Source: Tyto alba (lineage: Eukaryota > Chordata > Aves > Strigiformes > Tytonidae). From it: a DNA stretch of 64,000 nt. A model generated the notes under the pieces. It was not told where the DNA came from and ran no database searches. It was given only the letters and a program-made list of their open reading frames with translations. The stretch lies in the NCBI RefSeq assembly GCF_018691265.1, contig NW_024881282.1:49731122-49795121 (forward strand), in the 5' to 3' direction. The translations under genes were made by a program, and so were the position numbers. Each line of letters opens with the position of its first letter. Within the stretch, counting starts at the first letter, position 1. Of this stretch, positions 24,692 to 36,700 are shown in pieces.

Positions 24692-26074
24692 ACACATTAG
24701 GAGATATACTAGCGCAGGTAAATGAACATGTAAATACATAAACTTGTGTGAAACACTACACAGTTCTGCATACGGTTGCTGTCTCATTTTCACCACATAA
24801 TCAGGACTGATTTTTCACTACTCTAAAGACTAGAAAGAGACAGCATTACAAGATGATCATCAGTAATTTCTGACAGCAATTTCTTGGCTTGCCTCTACCA
24901 GTCAGTGACTGTGCATGCTACGAGAACAGCAGGCCACTCACAAGAGCTGGATCCCATCCTGGCAGGTGGTGCATAAGCATCAGGATGAGCTGAAGTCCCT
25001 GATGACAGCAAAACAACCATCTGACAAGGGGAGACAGAGAAATGACAGGGCAAGAAACAGAGGCTTAGAGATGTTAGTTTATTTGAAAGAAACAGCCAGG
25101 CTATTAGTGGGAAAAAATGGAGACAGAAGCTGAGTGTCTCACATTGATGCTGTGTCCTATCCTACATTTGATGCAATTTTCAATGCATTCAGAGCTTAAA
25201 TGAGTAAATATACTCCATTAAGATTAGTGGCTCTCACATGTGCCAAGTGTTATTGAAGAAAGTAAGGTTGCCATGGTAATTGCACACACTTTTTCTGTGC
25301 AGTAAACAAATAAAATCCAGGTAATTTTTGTGTGCGTATATTTATGTTTCTGGAAGATTCAGGAACAGCAACAATCTTACTCCTAACTATATAAAAATAA
25401 AGATGAGCATTACTTATGTTACTACTTGAAATGACCAGCAGTTAAAATAAAAAATCATTGACATTTTGAATGTCTTATTTCAAGTGCTTAACTGAGACAA
25501 AATGGGAAAATGGGGCTTAGGGTTTCATTTGGAAACGGTGAATAATTAAAAGTTTTGAATAATTAAATTCATGTCAGTTAGGTAAATCAACAATATTGCA
25601 GTAATTTGAACATAAACGTGATTTTCCTGCCCTCTATAATGTTTTCATACTGGTTTAATACCACCCGATTTCAAAAGAGCTTATATATACAAGCTATGGC
25701 ATAGACATAAAAAGCATGAAGTCCATTATCGTTGCATCAGGTAAGGACTATATAAAACCTATTTATGATGTATCAAGATAGGAGTCAATAACATCTTGTA
25801 CACTTTAGATATTATGACTGATATCCATCCCCCCTCACCTACCTGTATGCATCTGTTCAGCACCCTTCTGATTATCTAGACTTTTTGCATGGACAACATA
25901 CACAACATATGACCACCTGACCTACTTCAGATACAGCAGTGAGATGAGCAACACTGTGTTTCTCTCCATTAACTATGAAAAGATGACTAATTCAAATATA
26001 CTTTTCTTACTGTCCCAGTTTGTGTAGTAATAAACTTTAAGTGCCCCAAGCAACTTCATAATGCACAGTCAGAT

Positions 26075-26075
<1 letters not shown>

Positions 26076-26112
<37 letters not shown>
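26076..26112. repeat. poly-A run (37)
   Basis: The longest homopolymer in the window. An AATAAA lies at 26029-26034, about 41 bases upstream, somewhat far for a cleavage signal. A processed retrocopy tail is possible but unproven. Confidence 0.9.
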
Positions 26113-26114
<2 letters not shown>

Positions 26115-29100
26115 AACAAATTTAAGACCTCAAAGTTTGGTATTAACATTCCTCTTTAGATAACATTAAAATCAACTTTCAGGTTTTTGTGTCATTATCA
26201 GTTTTACAGTTTTTTATGTGATTACTTACCCTGTACAGATTTAGGTCCTCATATTTAAAAAGAGCTTTCTGTTACTCTCTTTTCAGTAAGTATGAATAAG
26301 ATCAGTGAAAAAATGGTTTTGTACTCTAATATAGTAGCTAATATTTTTGTGCATTTTAGGGCTTTACTTGTTCAAAGTAGTTGTATATACAAACAGCCTA
26401 TGATGAAAACCTTGAAATTATACTTGTGCACCATAAGACAAAGATCAGGAACATTCATTTGAAGAGAATTTCCCATCATTCCCCCAAACCTTGTGGCACG
26501 TTGATTCACATCAAGGATCCATACTGGAAAGCTTGCGCTGGGTTCCTTCTGGAGCCAGAAGGTGCACCCCAGCAGCTTAACAGGTATTTAGCCCATGGAG
26601 GCCATGACTATATTAACTTCTACTTAGCCAGTGACATTGTGTCACATTTTAATACTATACACTTCAGGTGATGTAATTCTGAACCATATCATGCTTCTCC
26701 TTTGTATATGTGCATGAGCTGAAAAACTCTTTGCCAATTCCTGAAGAGATGGCACTGCAGTTTTTCTCTACCATAGGTAATTTTCTACAGTGTAGAAAGG
26801 ACAAAAGATGCAGACAACAGTCCTTTCATGAGCCAAGATGACAGAATTAAACCTGCACTTTCCTTTGGTTCAAGTGTTTTTTACCACTTGTATGCCAAGG
26901 TAACTCATTTCATTAGGAAAATGGAATGATAAATCATTACAATGCATTCACACTTCTATTTGAACTTCTGAAACATTCTGCATCCTCTCCCTCCATTATC
27001 CTATCAAAGTGGGATATACTGCCACTGCTGCTGCCTGCACTTGTGCTCTCTCCATTAGTACTCAGATCACTCAAAACATGGCACACTGCAGTGCAAATTC
27101 TGTCACTCCTTAAAGTATTTGATCCCTAAAATCTAATTCTGCCAGCTTACACCATTGTCTCTCCCATGATGCAGATGGAAAAAATGTGTAGTGCTGTATT
27201 TTGACAGTATGTAGGTACATTTATCCTACAAGTGCCTTCTTTTGGCACTTCAGGCTGTAATTTATCTAGTTTGTTTCCTTCTGTATCATGTGCTGGAGAA
27301 TATGAAATTTGATTTCTGAGTTTCATCACAGTAGCATTTTCTTGCAGACAAGCTCAACAAAGGCTGTGCTATTACTTTTAGCTTAATTAGACTATTAAAA
27401 TGATTCATGTGCAGTATTTCAATTACTCGTTATTTTGCCTCACTGTTTTCTTCAATTGATTAAATCTCTAGTAATCAAAAATGTTTCATTTTAGGCCTAC
27501 CACTTATTTTGACTACACTTCATTGTTAGGACTGATCATTTAATAAATATCAAATGAGCAAGATGTTCAAAATTCTCCAAGTTTAATGCATAAAAATATA
27601 CTTAGATGGTAGTAGCTCTGTATAACTCTGTTCCCAGAGAATATATAGAAATTTACAATTAACCTCATGGGAAAAAGTTAAGACAATGCTTACTGAGTTA
27701 TTTTGAAAATCTTTATTGTTTTGCCCAACAAAATGCAAGCAGACAGCAATCTCTGTCAAAACTGTTCTCTTAGAGTCCCAGAATTATAAGGTCAAAGAAA
27801 GAAGAGAGAATATAGGATCCTATGGAAAAAATTCCACAGGATGCACTCTTGGAAAGCCTGCAATGTATAATAAAAATGTATCCATAGGCTCTGTGAAATC
27901 AACTTGTTTAATTATACTGATAATAGGAAGTATAAGTATAATGCTGAAGTGCTGCAAGGCTCAAGATTTGTTTTCATAAAAGCCCTTCTCTAGGGAAGAA
28001 AAATATAATTAAAACCTTGTTTTTTACGGAAAGTATGGAGTTCTGAAGAAAAAAAAGCAGTTTGGAGGAAAGTCATTAGTCTTGATCAAAGTTATTTGAT
28101 AGAAAATGACAGCCTTCCTTTGCTAAGTGTGCCTGCTTACAGTATAAGAAAAATTACTATATTAACTTTTACTTTGTTGTTTTTGCTTAAAAGACAATTG
28201 TTGTGTTGTGTTGCTCATGATTAAATATTCTAAAATATTATTCTTGCAGGCAGAAAACATCCTTTTGGTGAATTGTTTCTGTCTAGTCATGCCAATCACT
28301 GGAAAAACTTTAATGACTGCAGTCACAATATCACTATTATTTGAAGAGGCAATAAGTCATCATCCATTACGACTTCTACTGTCCTTTGGAAAATTTGGAC
28401 TTGATTCCATGGCCTTCACCAGGTGTTAGCTGGCTTACACTATAGATACCCAATGGGTTCAGTTCATCTTCCAAAAGGAAAATGTGGACAAGGGCTTTTC
28501 TGCATTTCACAAAAGGTGAGTGAATGTCCTTGAAGATTAGCCCCAAGAAGAACATACCTTTGAATTTTCCCTGAAGCAGAAGCAACACTTATTGAAATTA
28601 TAACGTTTGCATGTGAAGCCTCAAGGAGAGTAATTCCTAGCCATGAGTCTTCCCTGAAGTCACTGGAAAAAGAAAGATTCAATTAAGACCTTGAAAACGA
28701 CCATACTATGAATTTAGACTACAGTAGACTAGAAATATGAGCTAAAGATTGTAATTATCACATGAGAACTGCCTGTGAGCAGTGTCTGAAGTTTCTCGGT
28801 TCAGAGGCAGCATGCCGAAAAGTATCAGCTTATTTGTCCTGTTATGAAAGCTACATAGTTAGCTTAAAGCTATCTATAATAACGCTTGTGTGGCTACAGT
28901 GTAAGCATACACTTTGATAGGAAGCCAGAAAGCGTTCTTAAGTGAAGGAATTATCATAATTTTGATAGTGCTTTGAAGTGTTTCTCTGATCAAGCAGTGC
29001 TGCTCTTCCCATGAGATCACTAACCACTGAAATTATTGCTACTTCATCAAGACGCTTTGGCTTGAAGCAGAGCACCAGAAGTCTGGAAGAGGTGCTCTGC

Positions 29101-30273
29101 CATTGGATTTCTTTGTCTTTACCTTTCTCAAGGCAAAATGTGCAAAGATTTGGCAGGGTTCTCCCCAGATTACACTCATCTCTCTCTCAGGATACTGTAG
29201 GGATCAAATAATTCCTGGGAATCAGCAGCACCAAAAATTGGGTAAGTAACAGATGAAAGTGTCAAAAAAATACTATTAGCTAAGTTGGACCAGAAGAAAA
29301 AGTCAACTGGTATTTCCACAGCAGAAGTAGACCTCGTCCACCTTTTTCATTGAGATATTTGGCAAACTCTCAGGGTGTCCAGCCCTGAGGTTGGGAAGCG
29401 AGGGCACGGACAGAGCCAGCAGCCAGCCCACCTCATCACACTGCCCTGCATCAATAAAAGATGCAAAGCAGCTCGGCTGCCTGCGCACCCAGCCGAGGGC
29501 TCACCAGCCACCGACAAGGCCTGATGGCAGGAGCTGCTGGGAGGAGGGAGGCAGCAGAGGCCTCAGGGAGGGCAGCCCCAAAACAGTCGCTTTTCCTTTT
29601 CATCTGCAGTCCCAGTCTGGTAGTTGCTCTAAGCCCCTCTGAGGATGCTGGGCAGGAGCTCCCCCGCAGCTGCAGCCCCCCTGGGAGCTAAGGCCTCCTT
29701 TCCAGCTCTGCTAGAAGACATGAATCGCAGTGGCAGTGCTTTTTCCCTGCCTTGACTGCTTTGACTCTTCCAGAGACATTGCTCAGGGTCCTCTCCATCT
29801 TCTGCATAAAGTACAATGAAAATCCCTCACATTCTAAGGCATCCGGGAAGGTCGGCCATCCAAGTTAATTAAACAGTGCCACAGTGAGCACAGACACACA
29901 TAGATCTTGCATGTTCCTTTTTTTTTTGCTAGAGTTACATTCTCCAAGGCCAGTGCCTCTGCCAGTGATCAAGCATCTGAATTAATTTCATTTTCTCCAG
30001 TGATTTCTATTGCCCATTTTCAGAATATATATTACTCTTGGTTCAAGCGCTGGTTAGAGTGTTATAGATTACAGCTCTTTTACAAAAATATTTTGGAACA
30101 ATGATGCTAAATACTGAATTATTATAAAAATAAGGATGGAGAATGTAAATACAAAGTCAGGATGTTGTCAAATTCACTCACCACATACCTGTCAGCCTAA
30201 ACTCCATCAAGAATAAGAAATCTTCAGGGTAGCAGCTATTCATATATCCATCAATTTTCACATCTTCTTTTAG

Positions 30274-30434
30274 CTTTCAAGTTGGAAACAGCAGTATTAG
30301 CATCAACTGATAAAGACATCATGACGGTGATGGATGGAGTTCCAGAAACATATGCTGGGGATATGACTGATTTCAGAGATTTACATAAATTAAGTGAAGA
30401 GGTTGTATTCAGTCTGGTGGAGCCAGTGTCTTGA
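30274..30434 (+). other. unidentified exon-like open stretch (weak candidate)
   Basis: A pyrimidine-rich tract ending cttcttttag precedes an open frame that would be read FKLETAVLAS, TDKDIMTVMD, GVPETYAGDM, TDFRDLHKLS, EEVVFSLVEP and VS before TGA (30432-30434). The composition looks more protein-like than most frames here. There is no recognised family, no identified partner exon and no start codon of its own. Chance is the simplest explanation. Confidence 0.15.
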
Positions 30435-31100
30435 TATCCCTCACCAAAGGAATCTCACTAAGTTATACAGTCATTTATCAGATGATATGGTAATTAAAGT
30501 AGTGTCAGCAAGGCATCTTGGCAGTCTCCACTGAATATACAGTTCGTAAATTTTTGCAGAGGTACTGTTATTACAACAGAGTGGTTTGTACCTGAGGAAG
30601 AGACAGGAATGCCAGCAGTTCAGCTGCCTTTGAACCGTGCAGCCCTCAAGCTGACAAGCCGATTAAGGAGGGGAGACAGGAAGGCAGGCTCTGAGCTGGG
30701 CTGGAGGGACCACAGTACTGCCCTGTGTCAGCAGATGTGCCTTGAAAGCCTGGGCATCCCATGAAATGCTCCAAAGACAAGTTGTGTCCCTGTTGCACCG
30801 AAAGCGGTCCATTTGTAGAACATGTAGCATGAACATAAAGAGGCTTGGGAGGTGTTAACCTCCTGTTCCAGGGTCAATATTAGTGATAGCTGGGTAACAA
30901 CTACGTTAGTGCCAGCAGCCTTGTCAACGCACAAGGAAATCTGGTAGCAGATATGAGCAGGAAACAAGCACTAAGAATGGTAAGCAGTAAGTCACCATCT
31001 TCCTGCCCATTATAGCATATAAAAACAAGACAACTTTGTATTCACAAAACAAATTCTACCAAAGGCTCTCAGAACTTTTCCCCACCTTTCAATACTCAGA

Positions 31101-31215
31101 CCTCCCAATATCCCTTGAGGGGAAAGTATTATTATGCAAAGGCTAAATGATTTGCATTCTGCTAAGGATAAATTATTTGCCTAAAGACACAGAGCAAATC
31201 AGTGGCTTTGATTTA
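31101..31215 (+). repeat. relic of a MIR-like (CORE-type) SINE
   Basis: The words 'cccttgaggggaaagtattattat' and 'ttgcctaaagacacagagcaaatcagtggc' follow, in order, the amniote MIR-like consensus I recall (ctgtgaggtaagtattattat ... ttgcccaaggtcacacagcaagtcagtggc). The central part is decayed. Confidence 0.5.
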
Positions 31216-31439
31216 TAGCGCCAATCGGGCCTGACTGCAAGGGAAGAGTTTTCTGGATTTGCATGGAGCCCCACTGAAGTCTGCAGCCCCCACTGGAGAA
31301 AGAGCCAGTGCAGGGTCAGAACCCAGCAGTCTGAGTCTCAGTACTCAATCTTGGAGAAGGCACTAGTCATCCTTTTCTTTGCCCAAGGTGCTGTTTGCAG
31401 AGTAATGTCTGCAATGTCTTTGCATTATGTATTTAACAG

Positions 31440-31459
31440 AAAAAAAAAAAAAAAAAAAA
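31440..31459. repeat. poly-A run (20)
   Basis: Uninterrupted A run. Confidence 0.9.
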
Positions 31460-33089
31460 GAACAAAACAGAATATAATAAGAATACTGTAATGTGATAAT
31501 GTATGTTTATATGCATTGCCACTCATCTTAAAATTGTGTTTGAGCAATCTAGCTCTAATATTTCTTGTTTCTATAGAACTCTTTTCTAGCTAATTTTGTA
31601 AGTGTGTCTGATCGGGCTCATTTAATTCATCATTTTCATTTGACTCATTAATCTCTGCCTCTCCTTTGAAAGATAATCTGCATTTAATGGCTATGTTATG
31701 TAATATGCAGCAAGCCAGGAATATCTTGCACACTTTCAGAGGGCAATATTGTAATGTGTCACTAGATTTATCTATGCATCAAAATCTCATTTTTAAGATG
31801 CCCAAAGTGCTTTCAGTTACCAATGGGGTGAGTTTCTGAGCACTGCTATAATTTGTTTCTGGGAGAGTCTGAGGATTAAAAATCAGAGTCATGTAAGAGT
31901 TTTTCAAGGTATAGCCACAATCACACACGCAAAAAAAGCTAAAGACATGAATAAATTGAAATTTAATTATACACTTTATATTTTCCTATCAATAATTACT
32001 CACCCCGAAGCTGTCCCTTTTGACAATCACTATGCTAAGGTTGGGCACAGGCTGATTCCAGGCCCTATTAGGGGAACAGTAAGCCCAAATCCTCCTGTTC
32101 CCTGTGCTTCTTGCAGCTCGCAGTACAGATAGTAAGGTCTTTGCAACTTGTTATCGGCAGGTAGGTACAATCCATTTCCAGTAGCAGATGTCAAACTACC
32201 CACCTTTTAGCTAGTGAGTGAAGGTGTTTGATATTCTTCAAATTTCTTTTAAAGACACAAACTGACAGCAGCTGGGGGAATTTAAAGATGCAATAGGGCA
32301 GTAAATCTGGCCGACTGTTGATTTCGATTCAGTCTTTGTAGTGTTTTCCAGATGGAAGAGTCAATGGAAACAGTGGGAGGGTACATGCAGGTCACTCATC
32401 TGGGTCCAGTGTTCCTTTCCTTAACTTCATGCCATCATTTTTACTGGAGGATTCACCCTGTCTGTCCGTTCTAGGAAATTTGGGATAGCTAGGCTGTGGC
32501 GCCTCTTCCTTCCCCTTCTTAAGGGGCACATATTACCATAGCTGATGTAAAGATTCAAATAGTAAACACATAAATGATCCAAATAATTCATTATGACATT
32601 TCAGATACTATTCTTACAGGTATTAGGACTCCTCTTGTCTTCAGACATAATCACAGAAACTTCCTCTCCTTTACTGCATCTAGGCTACTCATAGACTGTC
32701 TTATTCACTGGTCTTTCATTTAAGATTTTCTTATTTATCTTATACCTATTCAGTGTACACATAAATACATAGATACTTTTCATTTTCATAGTCTCTTTGA
32801 CAAGGACTTCATTTTATTAACAAGTTGAGACACTTAATTAAAACAATCAAATACCATCTCCCTAAATCCTGCTTTGTTTCTCATATTGAATTCTTTCGTA
32901 TTTCTTATTTTTTTTCTGAGAATGAAAAACTATATCCAACTGCAGTTGAACCAAAATTGTTAGACAAAGGTTAAAACTCCTTGCTCGGTGACATTATGCA
33001 TTACAGTGTGATCCCATAATGGTACTAGCTCATTTTGCTACTATAACTCATTGCAAACTCGTACCTGTTTTGCTCTGCTAACTCTGCTA

Positions 33090-33735
33090 GACTATTTTGC
33101 ACTGTTACTACTGAGGTTCCCCCATTCGGTTGAGTAACTGAGTTTGTGAATGATTTTTCCCAGGAGAATTAGCCTGCATTTAGAGGTGAATCTTATTTCC
33201 TGCCCATCATTCAATACTTTAAGTAGAGTCTCGTAAATTTTCCCTATCCTTACCGTTGTAAACAAGTCCCTCACACAGTAAATTTCATTAAGGGGCTGTT
33301 TTTCATTCCTTTCTGAGAAATTGTTAATGAAGATATTAAAACTTGAGCAAACCCAGGCATTCACTAGATATCTCAGCCATGTCTTATAGATCACCACTTC
33401 CCATTATCTTTTGTTAGCAGTTCTTCAGCCAGCTTCACTCCATGTGACTATGTTTTTTCCCTGGCCAATTTGAATTAATTTTGAAAGCACTGTCAAATGC
33501 TTTATTAAAATCCAAATAAATGATAGCTACTGCTCTGAAATCATCCAATAATTTTGCAGTTCTATCAAAAAAAGCAATCATCAAGTTTGTCTTGCAAGAT
33601 CTGTACTTGGTAAATTCACACTACTTGATGTTGTTGCTTTCATTATCTTCTAGAAGTACAGAAATGTCTTTTTTCCTCAACACTTCTTATTTAGAAACCT
33701 AATGATCAGTTAGACTTATTAAGGGGTGATACTCT
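33090..33735 (-). mobile_element. fossil LINE fragment, CR1/L3-type reverse transcriptase
   Basis: Conceptual minus-strand translation shows the order of motifs of a non-LTR reverse transcriptase. First comes KYRSCKTNL (compare GFRKGRSCLTNL), then LDFNKAFDS at 33489-33515 (RT motif A, consensus LDFSKAFD). FNIFINN follows at about 33320-33341 (compare VLFNIFINDL), then a later part resembling 'F..KC....LGK' near 33150-33200. The FADD catalytic segment is not visible, so a deletion or decay has occurred. Frames shift between segments and stops are present. The antisense plus-strand text 'tcaaatgctttattaaaatccaaa' is a well-known signature of old amniote CR1/L3 copies. It is an ancient, inactive pseudogene-like fragment. 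Confidence 0.82.
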
Positions 33736-36700
33736 GGCTGCCTAAGTATACATAATCACTGTGTGTTGCCACCTTCAATTTTCTGAAGTCCAGTAGTAGG
33801 TAATAATTGTTTTAATCTATTCCTCCATTTCTGTTCTGCCATTTGCCTACTATGTTTCTAATAATGGTTTGAAATGTGTGTAGGGGCTATGAAACCTAAA
33901 GCTACTTCTTGCTTGGTCAAAGGAAATAGTTAATCTTTATACATAATTTCCAGACTACTGATGTTGTACTGTACTGGTCCACTTCCATATTTCTCTCTCA
34001 ATGTTTTTCTTCACTAAATACTCAGCTGTCTGGTACTCTTTCCTCATCCCAGGTTAAAGATTAATCCAGGTTATGTTAATCCATTTCAGTCCAATGCCTT
34101 TATTCAAGAACATGAGCACTTTTGTTATTTTTTTTCTATTCCTACAACATTTTTTTTTTTTTTTTGCTATAGCTACCTGGTTCATAATTTACTGCCAATT
34201 GCCTTCACTGTGAAGAAAATCATTGAACCACCTTATGTTTGCCGCTACACAGTGCTTAGATACTACTTCTGGTTTTATGATGTAAGATATTATAAACTAA
34301 AAAGACCCGGACAATATAAAGGATTTTTGATATCAGACATCTCCCCTACCATGGCATCAAAGAGTCAGGAGGAAATTATATTATTCATGAATAAAGCAAA
34401 CAAGAGCCTTGCTCGAAGAATGCATCTGCTCTCTGCCCTTGGAGTTATGCTAGTTTTAGCCAAAAGCACTACTCCATGTGGTTCTTGAGTAGTGTCATCA
34501 GGAAACAGTCAAACCTTAAATACTAATTAAGTGATCAAAAGCTAATATCCCACATGAGGTGTAGAACAAAAAAAATCTAGGTTTAAATCAGGATAGAAGA
34601 AAGAATAATTTATCAACTTTGCAGCAATTACCTGCTATCAGAGGATTGTCATCTGTCAGAACAGACAGTGTCTATCCTCAAACATATTTTGACTAGGATA
34701 TATTGCTTCCCATCTAATACAAGTGACAGAGGTCTATGGAAAAAAAAAAGGAAAAGGGAAAAAAAAAGCCCTACTGAGACTCCTTTGGTTTGATGCTTAC
34801 ATTTTTACATTCAGGTTCTGATCAACTCCCTGAGTTGGGCTTCAATTAATAATTTAATTTAGAATAAACAGAGTCAGTTTTTGCAAGTTCATCATTCACT
34901 TCAGGTTATGCATTAACATTTCTTATGTACATGACATTTCCTACTAGTGAAATTCATGATAGTCACCTTTTCTATCCACCTTACTGCATTAGTTGCATAT
35001 TTTATGATATGATTTATGGTTTTTTTCTCCATGTTGACTAAGGGATCCTTGATAACTAGCTCAGATGCAGACATCTATCTAGTAGACAACTAAATATAGC
35101 AAGTCTGACACACATTGTAAAAACCACGCTCTTTGGAAGTAGTGCATTGCACTGCTTTGTCTCAGCAGTTCAAATCTCTCTGGGTCTGATAAAATAGGAC
35201 TGGATAGTACATTAATTGAATCATTACTACCAGGACACATGGAAGTCCCAGTCCTGCTGTGCCTTCAGACTGGTGGATACAATTCTGCTGTCACCAACTC
35301 TGTTACAAATTAGAAGTTGCTAGCACAATGTAGAGAATGTGAGTATACTTACTTATTAGGAAGACAAACTTGATCTTGCCCAGCTGAGTCAATTCTGTTT
35401 ATTCGAGTTTATCCACTTGTCTATACATGCCTGCACTTAACTTGCTGAAGTTTGCAGAGTCAATTCTCATTACATATTTCCCTTAATCTCTTGGTTTTAG
35501 CAAATCTCATTATTTACTTCAGTATTTTAAATGTAGCACAATTAGCATTTTGTACTTTTATGCCCTGTCAGGTTTGGATTTGGTTAGCAGAAGATGCAAG
35601 TTTAACATAAGTAGGAAGGAAGTAGTAGACTTCTGTCCTTTTATAGCCTAAATAAATCACTTAGACACTTAAAATGTGTAGCATCATTTTATGCCTTGTT
35701 ACAAAGCACACCTAATTTTAAACCTATGACCTTAATTTTTCTGTTTATATGCATAATTTTGTGTACTTAGCCTCCACAGAAATTCCATGCAGCTATATCA
35801 ATTAAATATTTGCCAATTTTAATTTATCATTATACTATGCAGACAAAAATAGTAAAATGCAAACCCCATACATGCTTTTGAAATTTTGATATTGGGCAAG
35901 GTCACAGAATGAATTATGTAAAGACAGATACAGAGAGTTTTTACGAACAATGATCCTGTTATTTTGTCCTTAGTTTTTTATTCATCTGAGTATTTTTCCC
36001 AGGCTGAACTATGAGTTACTGAAAAATACCCTCAGTGATAAGGAGATTTAAACAGAACAAAAAAATTCCTGAGTCAACCATTTATCTGCTACTGAATTCT
36101 GCGAACTAATCTTAGTTCAAGCAAGAGCTCCCCTAAGCAGTTCATATATTTTAATAGAGTACAAGTGCTCTGTATACATAGTACAGCTTATGGCTTGCAC
36201 CATATTAAAACTAAAGGGAAAAATCTGAAATCCTAACCAAGGCTCCTGGCCCACCAGCCTAGACCAGTCACAATACAGCACTAAGTCTTCATCTTTTACG
36301 AATTCCAGACCCATCACATTTAGTGGTAGCCATCACCCAGTGTTAAACAGAAATAACTTGTTTTGCAGTTGTTCATAACTACAGGAGGAATGTTTTAAAA
36401 TGCATGTGTTTCATTAATCTTATGATATTGGCCAGTGAAGACTTTTTAACATAAAGCTTGACATAGCATAACACTTGAGCTCTCTTTTATCACAATGGTT
36501 CCACTGGAAATTACTGTAACTGCTTGGCATTAAACTGGACCTATCAATGTGAAATAACCCTCTGTACATATTTGTTTCAGTCTTCTAATTCAGCATTTAG
36601 CCCAAAGTGCCTTCTCTGTAAGCTTTTCTCAGAGCCACAGTCCCAACTCTTGCTTGTGTCTTGGCTTTCTGTTAATTTGCTCCAGCTTCTCTGGTTGGGG

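Larger units (their letters stand above)
24697..31100. other. gene desert with homopolymer runs
   Basis: No supported gene. Contains the A37 run at 26076-26112 and a GC-richer stretch at 29380-29720 with overlapping open frames on one strand and no recognised product. A weak exon-like stretch lies at 30274-30434. Confidence 0.6.

Noticed and set aside
34210..34488. 92-codon plus-strand open frame
   Set aside because: No recognised domain, and it begins in a T-rich low-complexity area. No support for transcription.
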